A stretch of 64,000 nucleotides of DNA from Lentilitoribacter sp039986595 (GTDB taxonomy: Bacteria > Pseudomonadota > Alphaproteobacteria > Rhizobiales > Rhizobiaceae): assembly GCA_039986595.1 (NCBI GenBank), contig JBDWQJ010000002.1, positions 62,001-126,000 of the forward strand. Direction: 5' to 3'. Positions within the stretch are counted from its first letter, which is position 1. Each line of letters starts with the position of its first letter. The notes beneath the pieces were generated by a model. The model searched no databases, was not told the origin of the DNA, and saw only the letters and a list, made by a program, of their open reading frames with translations. A program made the translations under genes and the position numbers. Of the stretch, positions 36,650-45,280 are shown piece by piece.

Positions 36650-37834
36650 ATGTCAAATTTTGATCTTCCTAAAAAGATATCGATCCTCGGAGCAACGGGA
36701 TCAATTGGTCAAAACACGCTTGATGTACTTGCTCATCATGGCGGTGCAAAAAACTTTGATATTGTTGCTCTGACTGGCATGTCCAATGTTGAATTATTAA
36801 GTCAGCAAGCGCGTACATTTAACGCAAAATTTGTCGTGACTGCGGATGAAGCAAAATATTCAGAACTCAAAGAGCTATTATCTGGCACAGATATTGAAAT
36901 AGCCGCCGGGCGCGATGCTCTCATTGAAGCTGGACGGCGCCAGAGTGATTGGGTCATGGCGGCAATTGTTGGAATGGCTGGATTAGCACCGACAATTGCA
37001 GCGGCTGAACGCGGCGCTGATATAGCGCTCGCCAATAAAGAATGTCTCGTTTCAGCAGGTACTTTATTTAAGTCAATCGTTGAAAAAGGCGGCGGCAAGC
37101 TCCTTCCGGTTGATAGCGAACATAGTGCCATCTTCCAAGTTTTAAACCGCAAACACGCACCTTCTTTGGATAAGATTATCCTCACGGCATCAGGTGGGCC
37201 TTATCGCAGCTTTACGCGCAGTCAGATGGCAAATGTTACGCCCATAAGTGCCGCTGCACACCCAAAATGGTCAATGGGAACTAAAATATCAATCGATAGT
37301 GCATCTATGTTCAACAAAGCGCTTGAGATGATTGAAGCGATGCATCTATTTGATACGCATCCCGATAAAATCGATGTTGTGGTTCACCCGCAATCTATTA
37401 TCCACTCGCTGGTTTCTTATTGTGATGGATCTGTTCTTGCCCAACTCGGTGAACCGGATATGCGTACAGCAATAGGCTATGCGCTTGCATATCCAAACCG
37501 CATTGACCTGCCCGTTGAAAAACTAGATTTGGTCAAACTCGCAAAGCTTGATTTTGAAGCACCCGATGAAGAAAAATTCCCATCACTCAGATTAGCGCGC
37601 CAATCCATGAAAGCTGGTGGTCTAAGCGGCGCGATTTTTAATGCCAGCAAAGAAGTGGCCTTGGACGCATTTATCGAAGAGAAAATCGGCTTCTTGAAAA
37701 TGGCAGATATTGTCGAAGCGGTTCTTAATAAAATCCCATCAAATATTAGTAGCAACATCGACATCCAAACGATTTACGACATTGATGTAACAGCACGTGA
37801 AGAAGCACAGCGCCTCGTTAACCAATTAGCCTGA
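36650..37834 (+). CDS. dxr: 1-deoxy-D-xylulose 5-phosphate reductoisomerase
   Basis: The 394-residue protein has the NADPH motif ISILGATGSIGQNTLDV (about 10-26), the substrate/metal segment LLPVDSEHSAIFQVL and the flexible-loop region HPKWSMGTKISIDSASMFNKALE. DXR makes MEP, the first committed step of the non-mevalonate isoprenoid pathway, which feeds the prenyl synthase encoded at 56.5 kb. Length is normal for the family. Confidence 0.97.
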   Translation: MSNFDLPKKISILGATGSIGQNTLDVLAHHGGAKNFDIVALTGMSNVELLSQQARTFNAKFVVTADEAKYSELKELLSGTDIEIAAGRDALIEAGRRQSDWVMAAIVGMAGLAPTIAAAERGADIALANKECLVSAGTLFKSIVEKGGGKLLPVDSEHSAIFQVLNRKHAPSLDKIILTASGGPYRSFTRSQMANVTPISAAAHPKWSMGTKISIDSASMFNKALEMIEAMHLFDTHPDKIDVVVHPQSIIHSLVSYCDGSVLAQLGEPDMRTAIGYALAYPNRIDLPVEKLDLVKLAKLDFEAPDEEKFPSLRLARQSMKAGGLSGAIFNASKEVALDAFIEEKIGFLKMADIVEAVLNKIPSNISSNIDIQTIYDIDVTAREEAQRLVNQLA

Positions 37835-37884
37835 TTTTTGTCATATTTTACGCCTAGCCTAACCGTAACCAAAAGGGGTTTGTT

Positions 37885-38139
37885 ATGAAAAAAATTATCG
37901 CAATCGTCGCTATTTCTGCAGCACTAGCAGGCTGTAATTCCACACAACAAGGTGCCACAATCGGCGCTGCAACAGGTGCAGCAGCTGGCGCACTTGCAAC
38001 AGGTAATCTTAAAGGTGCGGCAGTTGGTGCAGCCGTTGGCGCAGCAGCTGGCGCTCTCATCGGTCGCGTGACTGGCGATCCAACAAAATGTCGTTATTCA
38101 GATGGCAATGGCGGCACATATATTGCTGCATGTCCTTAA
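37885..38139 (+). CDS. Small glycine-zipper lipoprotein
   Basis: The 84-residue protein starts MKKIIAIVAISAALAGCNS; LAGC is a lipobox, so Cys17 should be lipidated after signal peptidase II cleavage. The middle is a run of G/A-rich repeats (GAATGAAAGALATG, GAAVGAAVGAAAGAL), a glycine zipper likely to insert in or pack on a membrane, and the end carries two cysteines (CRYSDG...AACP). Such proteins are common outer-membrane lipoproteins of unclear role in Rhizobiales. Confidence 0.88.
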   Translation: MKKIIAIVAISAALAGCNSTQQGATIGAATGAAAGALATGNLKGAAVGAAVGAAAGALIGRVTGDPTKCRYSDGNGGTYIAACP

Positions 38140-38169
38140 TCTTAAGATTAAGATCATAAACCAAAAGAT

Positions 38170-38207
38170 GGGCAGTCACGATGATATCGTTGGCTGCCTA
38201 TTTTTTT
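38170..38207 (+). terminator. Probable intrinsic terminator after the glycine-zipper lipoprotein
   Basis: GGCAGTCACGAT and ATCGTTGGCTGCC form an imperfect stem, followed by a run of T residues. It overlaps the last codon of the converging galM gene. Confidence 0.7.
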
Positions 38208-39196
38208 GAAAAGATATATTCTGTCCGTTGCACTAATTCACTACCGGGCTGCAAAATAGCGCTGGGGAATGCCTTTTGATTTGGGGCATCGGGCCAAACT
38301 TGTGTTTCCAAGCAAAGGCCTGCACCACGTTGATATGGCACACCCGAAAGCCCATTTGCTGTGGGTGAAACTCCAAATCCTGTATAAAATTGTATACCCG
38401 GCTCTGTTGAAAAAACTTTCATTTCAACGCCAGATTTTGTACTTTGAAGTGTCGCAACATGACGGCAATCAACACGATCATCGGACAAACAGAAATTGTG
38501 ATCATATTCGATAAAACCGTCCGCTGTTTGAATGGGTCTCATTTTCCGAAATTCAAAATCCGTTCCGGCGACCGATTTTATCTCACCTATTGGGATCAGC
38601 GCATCAGAAACAGGCAAATAGGTATCGGCATTGATCATGATATCATGGTCAAAAACATTCTCTGATCCATCTAAATTAAAATAGCTGTGATGGGCAATAT
38701 TTGCAGGGGTTGGCTTATTTGAATAGCAGGAATATTTCACCTCAAACACACCATCGGGTTTCAAACTATACAGGCAAGTGATTTCACAATTTCCCGGATA
38801 GCCAGTAATGGAGCCATCATCAATGATCGAAAGCAAAACTGAACTTTCATCACAGTGTTCAATGTTCCACAGCTGCTCTGAGATACCTTTACTACCTCCG
38901 TGCAAATGATTTCCACTCACTTCGTTTTTATCAACCTGATAGAGCTGACCATCAACTTCGAACTGGCCATTATTAATACGATTGGCAAAACGGCCAACGC
39001 TTGCACCAAAATATTGAGAATGGGCTAAATAGTCTTCAAACTTATTAAACCCAAGTACAAGCGGGCTATCATGTCCTTCAAGTCGAAGGTCCTGCAACAC
39101 CGCGCCCCAGTTTAAAACTTTCGCCGTTAAACCACCACCATGAAGCGTTATTACTTTCACGTCAGAACCATTAAACTGACCAAAATCACTCATCAT
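38198..39196 (-). CDS. galM: Aldose 1-epimerase (mutarotase)
   Basis: The 332-residue protein has the GalM landmarks: FGASVGRFANRINNGQF (about 67-83), ISGNHLHGG-type HLHGGSKGISEQLW with the catalytic His region, NIAHHSYFNLDGSE containing the second catalytic His, and GFCLETQ-like GAGLCLETQVWPDAPN with the Glu base. It interconverts alpha and beta anomers of sugars in the cytosol. It starts five bases after the Uup gene; its GGGAGG site lies inside the end of that gene, so thiN-uup-galM form an operon. Confidence 0.92.
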   Translation of the reverse strand: MMSDFGQFNGSDVKVITLHGGGLTAKVLNWGAVLQDLRLEGHDSPLVLGFNKFEDYLAHSQYFGASVGRFANRINNGQFEVDGQLYQVDKNEVSGNHLHGGSKGISEQLWNIEHCDESSVLLSIIDDGSITGYPGNCEITCLYSLKPDGVFEVKYSCYSNKPTPANIAHHSYFNLDGSENVFDHDIMINADTYLPVSDALIPIGEIKSVAGTDFEFRKMRPIQTADGFIEYDHNFCLSDDRVDCRHVATLQSTKSGVEMKVFSTEPGIQFYTGFGVSPTANGLSGVPYQRGAGLCLETQVWPDAPNQKAFPSAILQPGSELVQRTEYIFSKK

Positions 39197-39201
39197 AACC
39201 G

Positions 39202-41055
39202 TTAGCCTCCCGCTTCTAACTCTTCACGTAACATTTCCAGTTCAAGCCATTCTTCTTCCATTTGAGTGATACTTTGCTTGACAGTTTCAAGTTCTTTTGC
39301 AGCCTTTGCAAACCCTTCCGGATCGGTTGTATAAAAACTACCATCGGCCATTTTAGCTTCAATCTTATTAGCTTTACTTTCTGCCTCTTCCATTTGGATG
39401 GGCAGGTTTTCAAGTGCATATTTTTGCTTAAACGACAATTTGCCAGTGGATTTATGAGCTTGGGATTTGTTGCCAGCAGATTTATCGCTTGATGCTTTTC
39501 CACCCGCGGCTTTAGACGCATTTGCTTTTTTCTGCTTCTTCTCCGCCTGCGCAACTTCTTTTTGCTGCGCCAACATGTCAGAATAGCCACCAGCATATTC
39601 AATCCATTTGCCATCCGGCGCAAGCGGGTTCGCAGGTGCTAAAGTAGAGCTAACAGTCCGGTCAAGGAAATCACGATCGTGGCTAACAAGCACCACAGTT
39701 CCCGGATAGTTTGAGACAATCTCCTGAAGCAAATCCAATGTTTCCATGTCCAGATCATTGGTTGGCTCATCTAGCACCAAAAGGTTAGAGCTGCGCGCTA
39801 AAATACGCGCCAATATAAGACGTGCGCGCTCACCACCTGATAATTTTGCAATCGGCGTTCGCGCTTGTTCAGGTGCGAATAAAAACTCTTTCATGTAACC
39901 AGTCACATGTTTGACTTCACCGCGAACCAACAAGTTTTCGCCGCGCCCATCGGTCAGATAATGCGCAAGTGTATCATCCAGCGGAAGGTCGCTTCGTTTT
40001 TGATCAATTTGCGCCATATCTAAATTTGTACCAATTTTAACGGATCCTGTATCAGTTTCGAGCGCGCCAATAAGCATTTTTAAAAGTGTGGTTTTCCCCG
40101 CGCCATTCGGCCCAACTAGACCTATGCAATCCCCACGATTGATACGAATTGAAAAGTCATCAATAATTTTTCGTGACCCGTAGGATTTAGAAATATTCTT
40201 CGCTTCAATAACCAGTTTACCGGATTCACGGGTTTCAAATTGTGGCGCATCGATTTTCCCAAGAGGGCCTTTGTGACCGCGATATTCAGCGCGCAGACTA
40301 TGCAAGTCTTTCAAACGACGTTGGTTCCGCTTACGGCGTGCAGACACCCCATAACGAAGCCAATGTTCCTCACGAACGATCTCGCGTCCTAGCTTGTGCT
40401 GTTCAAGCTCTTCCTCTTCCAAAATTTTGTCGCGCCAAGCTTCAAACTTTGTAAATCCCTGATCTAGTCTTCGCGCCTCGCCACGATCTAACCACAACAC
40501 AGCGTTTGAAATATTCTCCAAGAAACGTCGATCGTGGGAGATCAAAACCAATGCACTTCTAGACCGCGCAAGCTCTCCTTCAAGCCATTCAATAGTCGGC
40601 AAATCAAGATGGTTGGTCGGCTCATCTAACATCAATATATCAGGCTCTGGCGCAAGAACACGCGCAAGCGCTGCACGGCGCGCTTCACCGCCTGACAAAT
40701 GATTTGGATCTTCCTCACCCGTTAGTCCCAGATGGGAAAGCAAATAGCTCGCTCTATGGGGATCATCGCTTGGACCCAACCCTGCTTCTACATATGTAGA
40801 CACAGTATCAAAGCCATCAAAATCTGGCGCCTGTTCTAGATATCGAACGGTGGTTGAAGGCTGGAGAAATATCTCTCCTCCTTGTGCTTCAAATTGACCA
40901 GACGCGATTTTTAAAAGCGTTGATTTTCCTGACCCATTACGGCCAATGAGACAAATACGCTCGCCAGGCAATAGCTGAAAATTAACTTGATGCAGTAAAT
41001 CATCACCGCCAAAACTATGCTGAATATTATCCAATTTCAAAATGGGTGGTGCCAC
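39202..41055 (-). CDS. uup: ABC-F family ATPase, Uup-like
   Basis: The 617-residue protein starts at GTG (41053-41055) after a CAGGAG site; the upstream in-frame ATG at 41088 overlaps the thiN gene and lacks a site. Two ATPase domains are present: Walker A GRNGSGKSTLLKIA with signature LSGGEARRAALARVLA, and GPNGAGKTTLLKML with LSGGERARLILARILA. A linker lies between them and a Lys-rich coiled-coil tail (about 520-615) follows, as in Uup. ABC-F proteins have no membrane part and act on the ribosome or on branched DNA/RNA. Confidence 0.92.
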   Translation of the reverse strand: MAPPILKLDNIQHSFGGDDLLHQVNFQLLPGERICLIGRNGSGKSTLLKIASGQFEAQGGEIFLQPSTTVRYLEQAPDFDGFDTVSTYVEAGLGPSDDPHRASYLLSHLGLTGEEDPNHLSGGEARRAALARVLAPEPDILMLDEPTNHLDLPTIEWLEGELARSRSALVLISHDRRFLENISNAVLWLDRGEARRLDQGFTKFEAWRDKILEEEELEQHKLGREIVREEHWLRYGVSARRKRNQRRLKDLHSLRAEYRGHKGPLGKIDAPQFETRESGKLVIEAKNISKSYGSRKIIDDFSIRINRGDCIGLVGPNGAGKTTLLKMLIGALETDTGSVKIGTNLDMAQIDQKRSDLPLDDTLAHYLTDGRGENLLVRGEVKHVTGYMKEFLFAPEQARTPIAKLSGGERARLILARILARSSNLLVLDEPTNDLDMETLDLLQEIVSNYPGTVVLVSHDRDFLDRTVSSTLAPANPLAPDGKWIEYAGGYSDMLAQQKEVAQAEKKQKKANASKAAGGKASSDKSAGNKSQAHKSTGKLSFKQKYALENLPIQMEEAESKANKIEAKMADGSFYTTDPEGFAKAAKELETVKQSITQMEEEWLELEMLREELEAGG

Positions 41056-41056
41056 A

Positions 41057-41710
41057 CTAAACTCCTGAAAAATCGTGAGGGCGCGCAATCAATAAAGCAC
41101 TACCCTTTGTCAACGAAACCTTAGTGAGCCCTTGGGAGACATTTGACAAGGTAAGCGTTGAGCCGAATTCTGTTTTGATATTATCGAGTGGATATTCTGC
41201 ACCAGAAATAGACAGACCTTCGAGATCTTCAAAAGGCAGAATTGAAAAAAGCGACCCTTTGGGTAACTCTATTTCAAATTCACCTACATCAAGCGGCCAG
41301 CATTCTTCCAAGCCTGATGTCATCATTGTTTCAACACCGGCTTTGTGCAATTGCATCATTTGGTGCATGACAGCAATCGTATGATCGTTTCTTGTTCCAC
41401 CCAAAGCACCTAAAAAGATGATCGAAGATGCACCTTTTTCCAACGCAGTTTGAACGGCAAGTGCCCCATCGCTCATGGCCTTTTGCCGATCAAAGGTCAT
41501 TGTTTGGACATGTTTATATTGTTCTTTAAGCGCGTCAGGGGTCGAATCAAAATCACCTAACCAGAGTTCGGGTTCAATACCCAAACTTGTCGCGTGCTTG
41601 ATCCCGCCGTCAGCCGCAATAATCCGGCCCGATTGACATAAAGCCCGGACGCGATCATCGATGGTCAAATCTCCGGCGAGTAATATAATAAATGTGCTAT
41701 CTATGTGCAT
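41057..41710 (-). CDS. Thiamine diphosphokinase
   Basis: The 217-residue protein has the TPK catalytic core ADGGIKHATSLGIEPELWLGDFDST (about 34-58) and GALGGTRNDHTIAVMHQMM near 102. It converts thiamine to thiamine diphosphate using ATP. No TPP riboswitch is recognisable upstream. The stop lies one base before the GTG of the Uup gene, so they are co-transcribed. Confidence 0.92.
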   Translation of the reverse strand: MHIDSTFIILLAGDLTIDDRVRALCQSGRIIAADGGIKHATSLGIEPELWLGDFDSTPDALKEQYKHVQTMTFDRQKAMSDGALAVQTALEKGASSIIFLGALGGTRNDHTIAVMHQMMQLHKAGVETMMTSGLEECWPLDVGEFEIELPKGSLFSILPFEDLEGLSISGAEYPLDNIKTEFGSTLTLSNVSQGLTKVSLTKGSALLIARPHDFSGV

Positions 41711-41928
41711 TGCAGTGTGGGAATATCAGTTTTTGCTCGTTATAACATCAACAATTTTAAATGATTGCTCTTTATATCGAAATCTCGTGGCATGCGAGGT
41801 CCTACCGCTAGGAATTTTTCGTAAATACCGTTACGGTAGCCTTCAAATCAGCTAGATCCGTTAGACAACCGATGAAGACAAATATCCATAACTCAATTTT
41901 ATACCCAAACCCCATTGCTCTTAAAGAC

Positions 41929-43368
41929 ATGAGGAAATGGGTTTCATTGACTTTTATGGGTTTGATTTTAAGCGGCTGCATCACTGCAAGCGATCTGGAA
42001 GCTGACTTTGCACCATCTGCTAATCCCCAAACAGTCAACACAGTTCAACAAAATGATGAGCGCGCCAAGCTTGGTGCTGCACAACATCCAAAAATTTTGA
42101 CAAGTTACGGTGGCGAATATCAAGACCTTGGAACGTCAAAAATGGTTGCTCGCATTGTTGGTATTTTGACAACAGTATCTGAAAACCCTCTACAATCATA
42201 CCGCATTACGATTTTGGACTCCCCTGATGTTAACGCATTTGCACTACCCGGCGGGTATCTATACCTCACACGTGGCCTTCTCGCACTTGCCAATGATGAA
42301 GCAGAAGTTGCAGCAGTTATCTCTCACGAAATGGCACATGTGATTGCCAATCACGGCGTACAGCGCCAGCAACGTCAGGATGCAGCACTTATTGCGGGCC
42401 AAGTCGTATCAGAAATACTTACAGGTCGCCTTGCAAGTTCAAGCGTGTTGGCGCGTAGCAAACTAAGACTGGCTGCTTTCTCGCGCCAACAAGAACTACA
42501 AGCTGATGAGATTGGCATCCGAATGCTTGCGCAAGCAGGATATGATCCTTTTGCTGCGGTGAGGTTTTTAAAGTCGCTGGAAGCTTACAGCACATTTAAT
42601 AGTAAAAGCCCATCCGGATTGAACTTTCTATCAAGCCATCCGTCAACACCAAAACGTCGGGCGGCCGCTCTAAGACACGCGGAGCGCTTTAAAAATGAGC
42701 GCGCGAAGATCACCAATAGAACAGCGTTTTTAAATGACATTGATGGCCTTACATTCGGAGATAATGCGCAACATGGATATGTGCGCGGACAAACCTTCCT
42801 TCACCCCGGATTAGGGATTAGATTTGATGTGCCACAAGGGTTTGAAATCGACAATACAAGTGATGCAGTTTTAGCCAATGGACCCAATGATGTTGCAAGC
42901 CAATTTGACGCTGTTGAAATTGAAGCTGGCAGCACTTTGCGCTCATATATTTCAAGCGGCTGGATCAAAGGATTGGATGCAGCCTCTATTCGCGACACAA
43001 CGATCAATGGCTTACCTGCCCTAACCGCGCGCGCAAAAGCGGATCGCTGGATTTTTGACGTTACGATTATCCAGTATAGAGAATTTTACTACCGGTTCTT
43101 AACAGCGGTTCCGCGCAACAAAGCGCGCTCGTTATTAATTGCGGGAAATATTTCGGGGACATTTAAAGCCCTCACCCAAAGTGAGGCCGAAAACCTTAAA
43201 CCCTTGCGCATTCGCGTTGTCAAAGTGCAGGCTGGAGATAGCCTTGCTTCAATCGCTGCAAAAATGCAGGTCAATTCTCGCAAAGAAGAGCAATTGCGGA
43301 TTTTAAATGCACTTAGCCCGGGCGCTTCTTTGCAGCCCGGAACCTTGATTAAGATTGTTGCGGAATAA
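41929..43368 (+). CDS. M48-family metalloprotease lipoprotein with C-terminal LysM-like domain
   Basis: From MRKWVSLTFMGLILSGC the protein has 479 residues; LSGC is a lipobox. An in-frame ATG at 41872 would put 19 residues in front of the signal and is disfavoured. The zinc site HEMAH lies in AVISHEMAHVIANHG, with the third ligand Glu in LQADEIGIRMLAQAGYDP, as in the BepA/YfgC group. The last 50 residues (VVKVQAGDSLASIAAKMQV...LQPGTLIKIV) look like a LysM peptidoglycan-binding module. BepA-like enzymes degrade or assist outer-membrane protein assembly in the periplasm. Confidence 0.88.
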   Translation: MRKWVSLTFMGLILSGCITASDLEADFAPSANPQTVNTVQQNDERAKLGAAQHPKILTSYGGEYQDLGTSKMVARIVGILTTVSENPLQSYRITILDSPDVNAFALPGGYLYLTRGLLALANDEAEVAAVISHEMAHVIANHGVQRQQRQDAALIAGQVVSEILTGRLASSSVLARSKLRLAAFSRQQELQADEIGIRMLAQAGYDPFAAVRFLKSLEAYSTFNSKSPSGLNFLSSHPSTPKRRAAALRHAERFKNERAKITNRTAFLNDIDGLTFGDNAQHGYVRGQTFLHPGLGIRFDVPQGFEIDNTSDAVLANGPNDVASQFDAVEIEAGSTLRSYISSGWIKGLDAASIRDTTINGLPALTARAKADRWIFDVTIIQYREFYYRFLTAVPRNKARSLLIAGNISGTFKALTQSEAENLKPLRIRVVKVQAGDSLASIAAKMQVNSRKEEQLRILNALSPGASLQPGTLIKIVAE

Positions 43369-43400
43369 ATCTAGCGCCGTGATCACAACCCATGAATGAC

Positions 43401-43442
43401 AAAAAACCCGAAGCGAACATTATGTCCAAGCTTCGGGTTTTT
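43401..43442. terminator. Bidirectional terminator between the M48 protease and carD
   Basis: AAAACCCGAAGC and GCTTCGGGTTTT form a 12-base stem around a 15-base loop, with A/T runs on both sides, so it can serve both converging genes. Confidence 0.9.
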
Positions 43443-43463
43443 AAAATTCAGCAATGAATTGAA

Positions 43464-44033
43464 TTAAGCTGCGGCTTCTTCTGAACCGTCTTCAGCTTTC
43501 TTGCGCTTAGCTGGCGGTGTTTTATTCAGGTTCACCTCAATAAGCTGAATGGCTTCAGTATCAGAGATCTTTTGAACTGCTGACAATTCGCGCGCCATAC
43601 GATCAAGCGCTGCTTCATATAACTGACGCTCTGAATAAGACTGCTCAGGCTGGTTTTCGGCACGATAAAGATCACGAACAACTTCAGCAATCTGAATAAG
43701 ATCACCAGAATTGATTTTCGCATCATATTCCTGCGCACGACGAGACCACATTGTTCGCTTGATACGGGCACGACCTTGAACAACTTTCAAAGCGCGCTCA
43801 ACAAAGTCTGTCTCTGATAACTTACGCATGCCGATTGAAACAGCTTTTGCCACTGGAACTTTCAAACGCATTTTGTCTTTTTCGAAATCAATTACGAATA
43901 GTTCAAGTGAATATCCTGCAACTTCCTGCTCTTCAATCGAAGAAATTTGACCCACACCGTGAGCTGGATAAACAATAGATTCACCGATTTTGAAGCCTTG
44001 ACGCGTCGAAGATTTTTTTACTTGGGTTGCCAT
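43464..44033 (-). CDS. carD: CarD-family transcriptional regulator (CdnL type)
   Basis: The 189-residue protein has the RNA-polymerase-interacting domain at about 14-70 (KIGESIVYPAHGVGQI...VPVAKAVSIGMRKLS) and a helical C-terminal DNA-binding domain (MWSRRAQEYDAKINSGDLIQIAEVVRDLY). CarD/CdnL binds the polymerase beta subunit and stabilises open complexes at many promoters, including rRNA. The C-terminal tail is Lys/Ala/Glu-rich. It is followed upstream by a 370-base gap and then fdxA. Confidence 0.94.
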   Translation of the reverse strand: MATQVKKSSTRQGFKIGESIVYPAHGVGQISSIEEQEVAGYSLELFVIDFEKDKMRLKVPVAKAVSIGMRKLSETDFVERALKVVQGRARIKRTMWSRRAQEYDAKINSGDLIQIAEVVRDLYRAENQPEQSYSERQLYEAALDRMARELSAVQKISDTEAIQLIEVNLNKTPPAKRKKAEDGSEEAAA

Positions 44034-44403
44034 TTGTGTACAAACACTCCCTGCTACATTTTCCGAAATACTAGCTCCGAAAAACTCATATTATGATTTT
44101 GCGATACGCCCGCAAAAATTGATCGCCAACTATTTGAGTACAAACAAAGACACCCGTCCGCAGTTAAAAACTAGCGCAGGTGTCATATAAAATTATCTTG
44201 AGATTACCATGCCAAAAATGTTAAAATGGTCATGGAATAATGTGCCTCGTTTGCCAAACTCTTGTTGTTAGACGCAGACAATAACACAAAAAACACCAAA
44301 ATTCAATGCCTTGGCAATTTACACCGCCAAAGATCCCAAAAATTGGTTAATCCATATCATTATCGGTAATTAAATCATTACCTATATTAGCTCTAATTCC
44401 GGC
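44034..44403. other. 370-base gap between carD and fdxA
   Basis: No coding frame is convincing here. Two hairpins are visible: one with ends GACACC/GGTGTC (about 44148-44183), a possible weak terminator for fdxA on the minus strand, and one with arms CCATG-CCA / TGG-CATGG (about 44208-44236). The part nearest carD should hold its promoter. Confidence 0.5.
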
Positions 44404-44742
44404 TTAATCGCCTTGACCTGGGGCTTCCGAGAAGAACTGCTTAAACTTGTCAGCAACACCATCCATGTCTTTTGCATCACCGGGTGCTTCACGTGCGATT
44501 GTAATATTAGGCCATTTATCAGCATATTCTGTATTAACTTTAAGCCACTTATCAAGACCAGGGTCTGTATCTGGAGAAATCGCTTCAGCCGGACATTCAG
44601 GCTCACAAACACCACAATCAATGCATTCGTCGGGGTGAATAACCAACATGTTTTCACCTTCATAGAAACAGTCAACTGGGCAGACTTCAACACAATCCAT
44701 ATATTTGCAGCGAATGCAATTTTCAGTCACGATATAAGTCAC
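44404..44742 (-). CDS. fdxA: 7Fe (3Fe-4S/4Fe-4S) ferredoxin
   Basis: The 112-residue protein begins MTYIVTENCIRCKYMDCVEVCPVDCFYEGE. Cysteines at 9, 12(replaced pattern C-x-x-C), 17 and 21 and the second set in CIDCGVCEPECPAEAI match the FdxA family, which binds one 3Fe-4S and one 4Fe-4S cluster. The C-terminal half is the long helical extension usual in alphaproteobacterial FdxA. It carries electrons in the cytosol; the partner is unknown. It lies between the S4 protein gene and carD, all on the same strand. Confidence 0.95.
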   Translation of the reverse strand: MTYIVTENCIRCKYMDCVEVCPVDCFYEGENMLVIHPDECIDCGVCEPECPAEAISPDTDPGLDKWLKVNTEYADKWPNITIAREAPGDAKDMDGVADKFKQFFSEAPGQGD

Positions 44743-44887
44743 TTAGAACTCCGGAATATTTTAATAATTAAGGCATCTGGGTAAATGCTTTATCTGGGCA
44801 ATGCAAGGCATTATGTTCCACAAACTGCTAGCATAATAGACACATATTTCAAACGTTAAACTCAGCGTAAAAACAATCACGCATCAA

Positions 44888-45280
44888 CTAACCTTTTGTA
44901 CGAAATTTGTCCATCTCGCGACGTTCTTTTTTGGTTGGTCGTCCTGAACCCGGCTCACGTTGGGCTGGCGGCGGCACAAAACCTGATGCGTCACGCTTTA
45001 CAGGTTCAGGGGATAAATCCTCATAAAGCTCTTTAGCTTCAACATAAGGTCCGCGTTTTTCGCCCGGCGCAAGAATTTTGAGCACAAGTATTTTGCGCTC
45101 CAAAGTGATGGTTAAAACATCTTCGACTTTAACCTGATAGCTCGCCGAATTTATTTTATTGGAATTAACTCTGATTTTTCCTGCTTCAGCGAGCTTTCCT
45201 GCCAGGGTCCTTGATTTCACGACCCTGGCAAAAAATAGCCATTTATCGACACGTTGTTTCGCAACAGGTATTAAACTCAC
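44888..45280 (-). CDS. S4-domain RNA-binding protein (HslR-like)
   Basis: The 130-residue protein starts at GTG, which overlaps the helicase stop as GTGA. Residues 8-60 form an S4 fold (QRVDKWLFFARVVKSRTLAGKLAEAGKIRVN), followed by a basic C-terminal tail. HslR binds stalled 50S subunits with peptidyl-tRNA in E. coli; this homologue probably also binds ribosomal RNA. Overlap with the helicase gene implies coupled translation. Confidence 0.9.
   Translation of the reverse strand: MSLIPVAKQRVDKWLFFARVVKSRTLAGKLAEAGKIRVNSNKINSASYQVKVEDVLTITLERKILVLKILAPGEKRGPYVEAKELYEDLSPEPVKRDASGFVPPPAQREPGSGRPTKKERREMDKFRTKG

Noticed and set aside
41711..41928. A possible TPP riboswitch associated with the thiamine diphosphokinase gene
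   Set aside because: No THI-box elements are recognisable in the leader.
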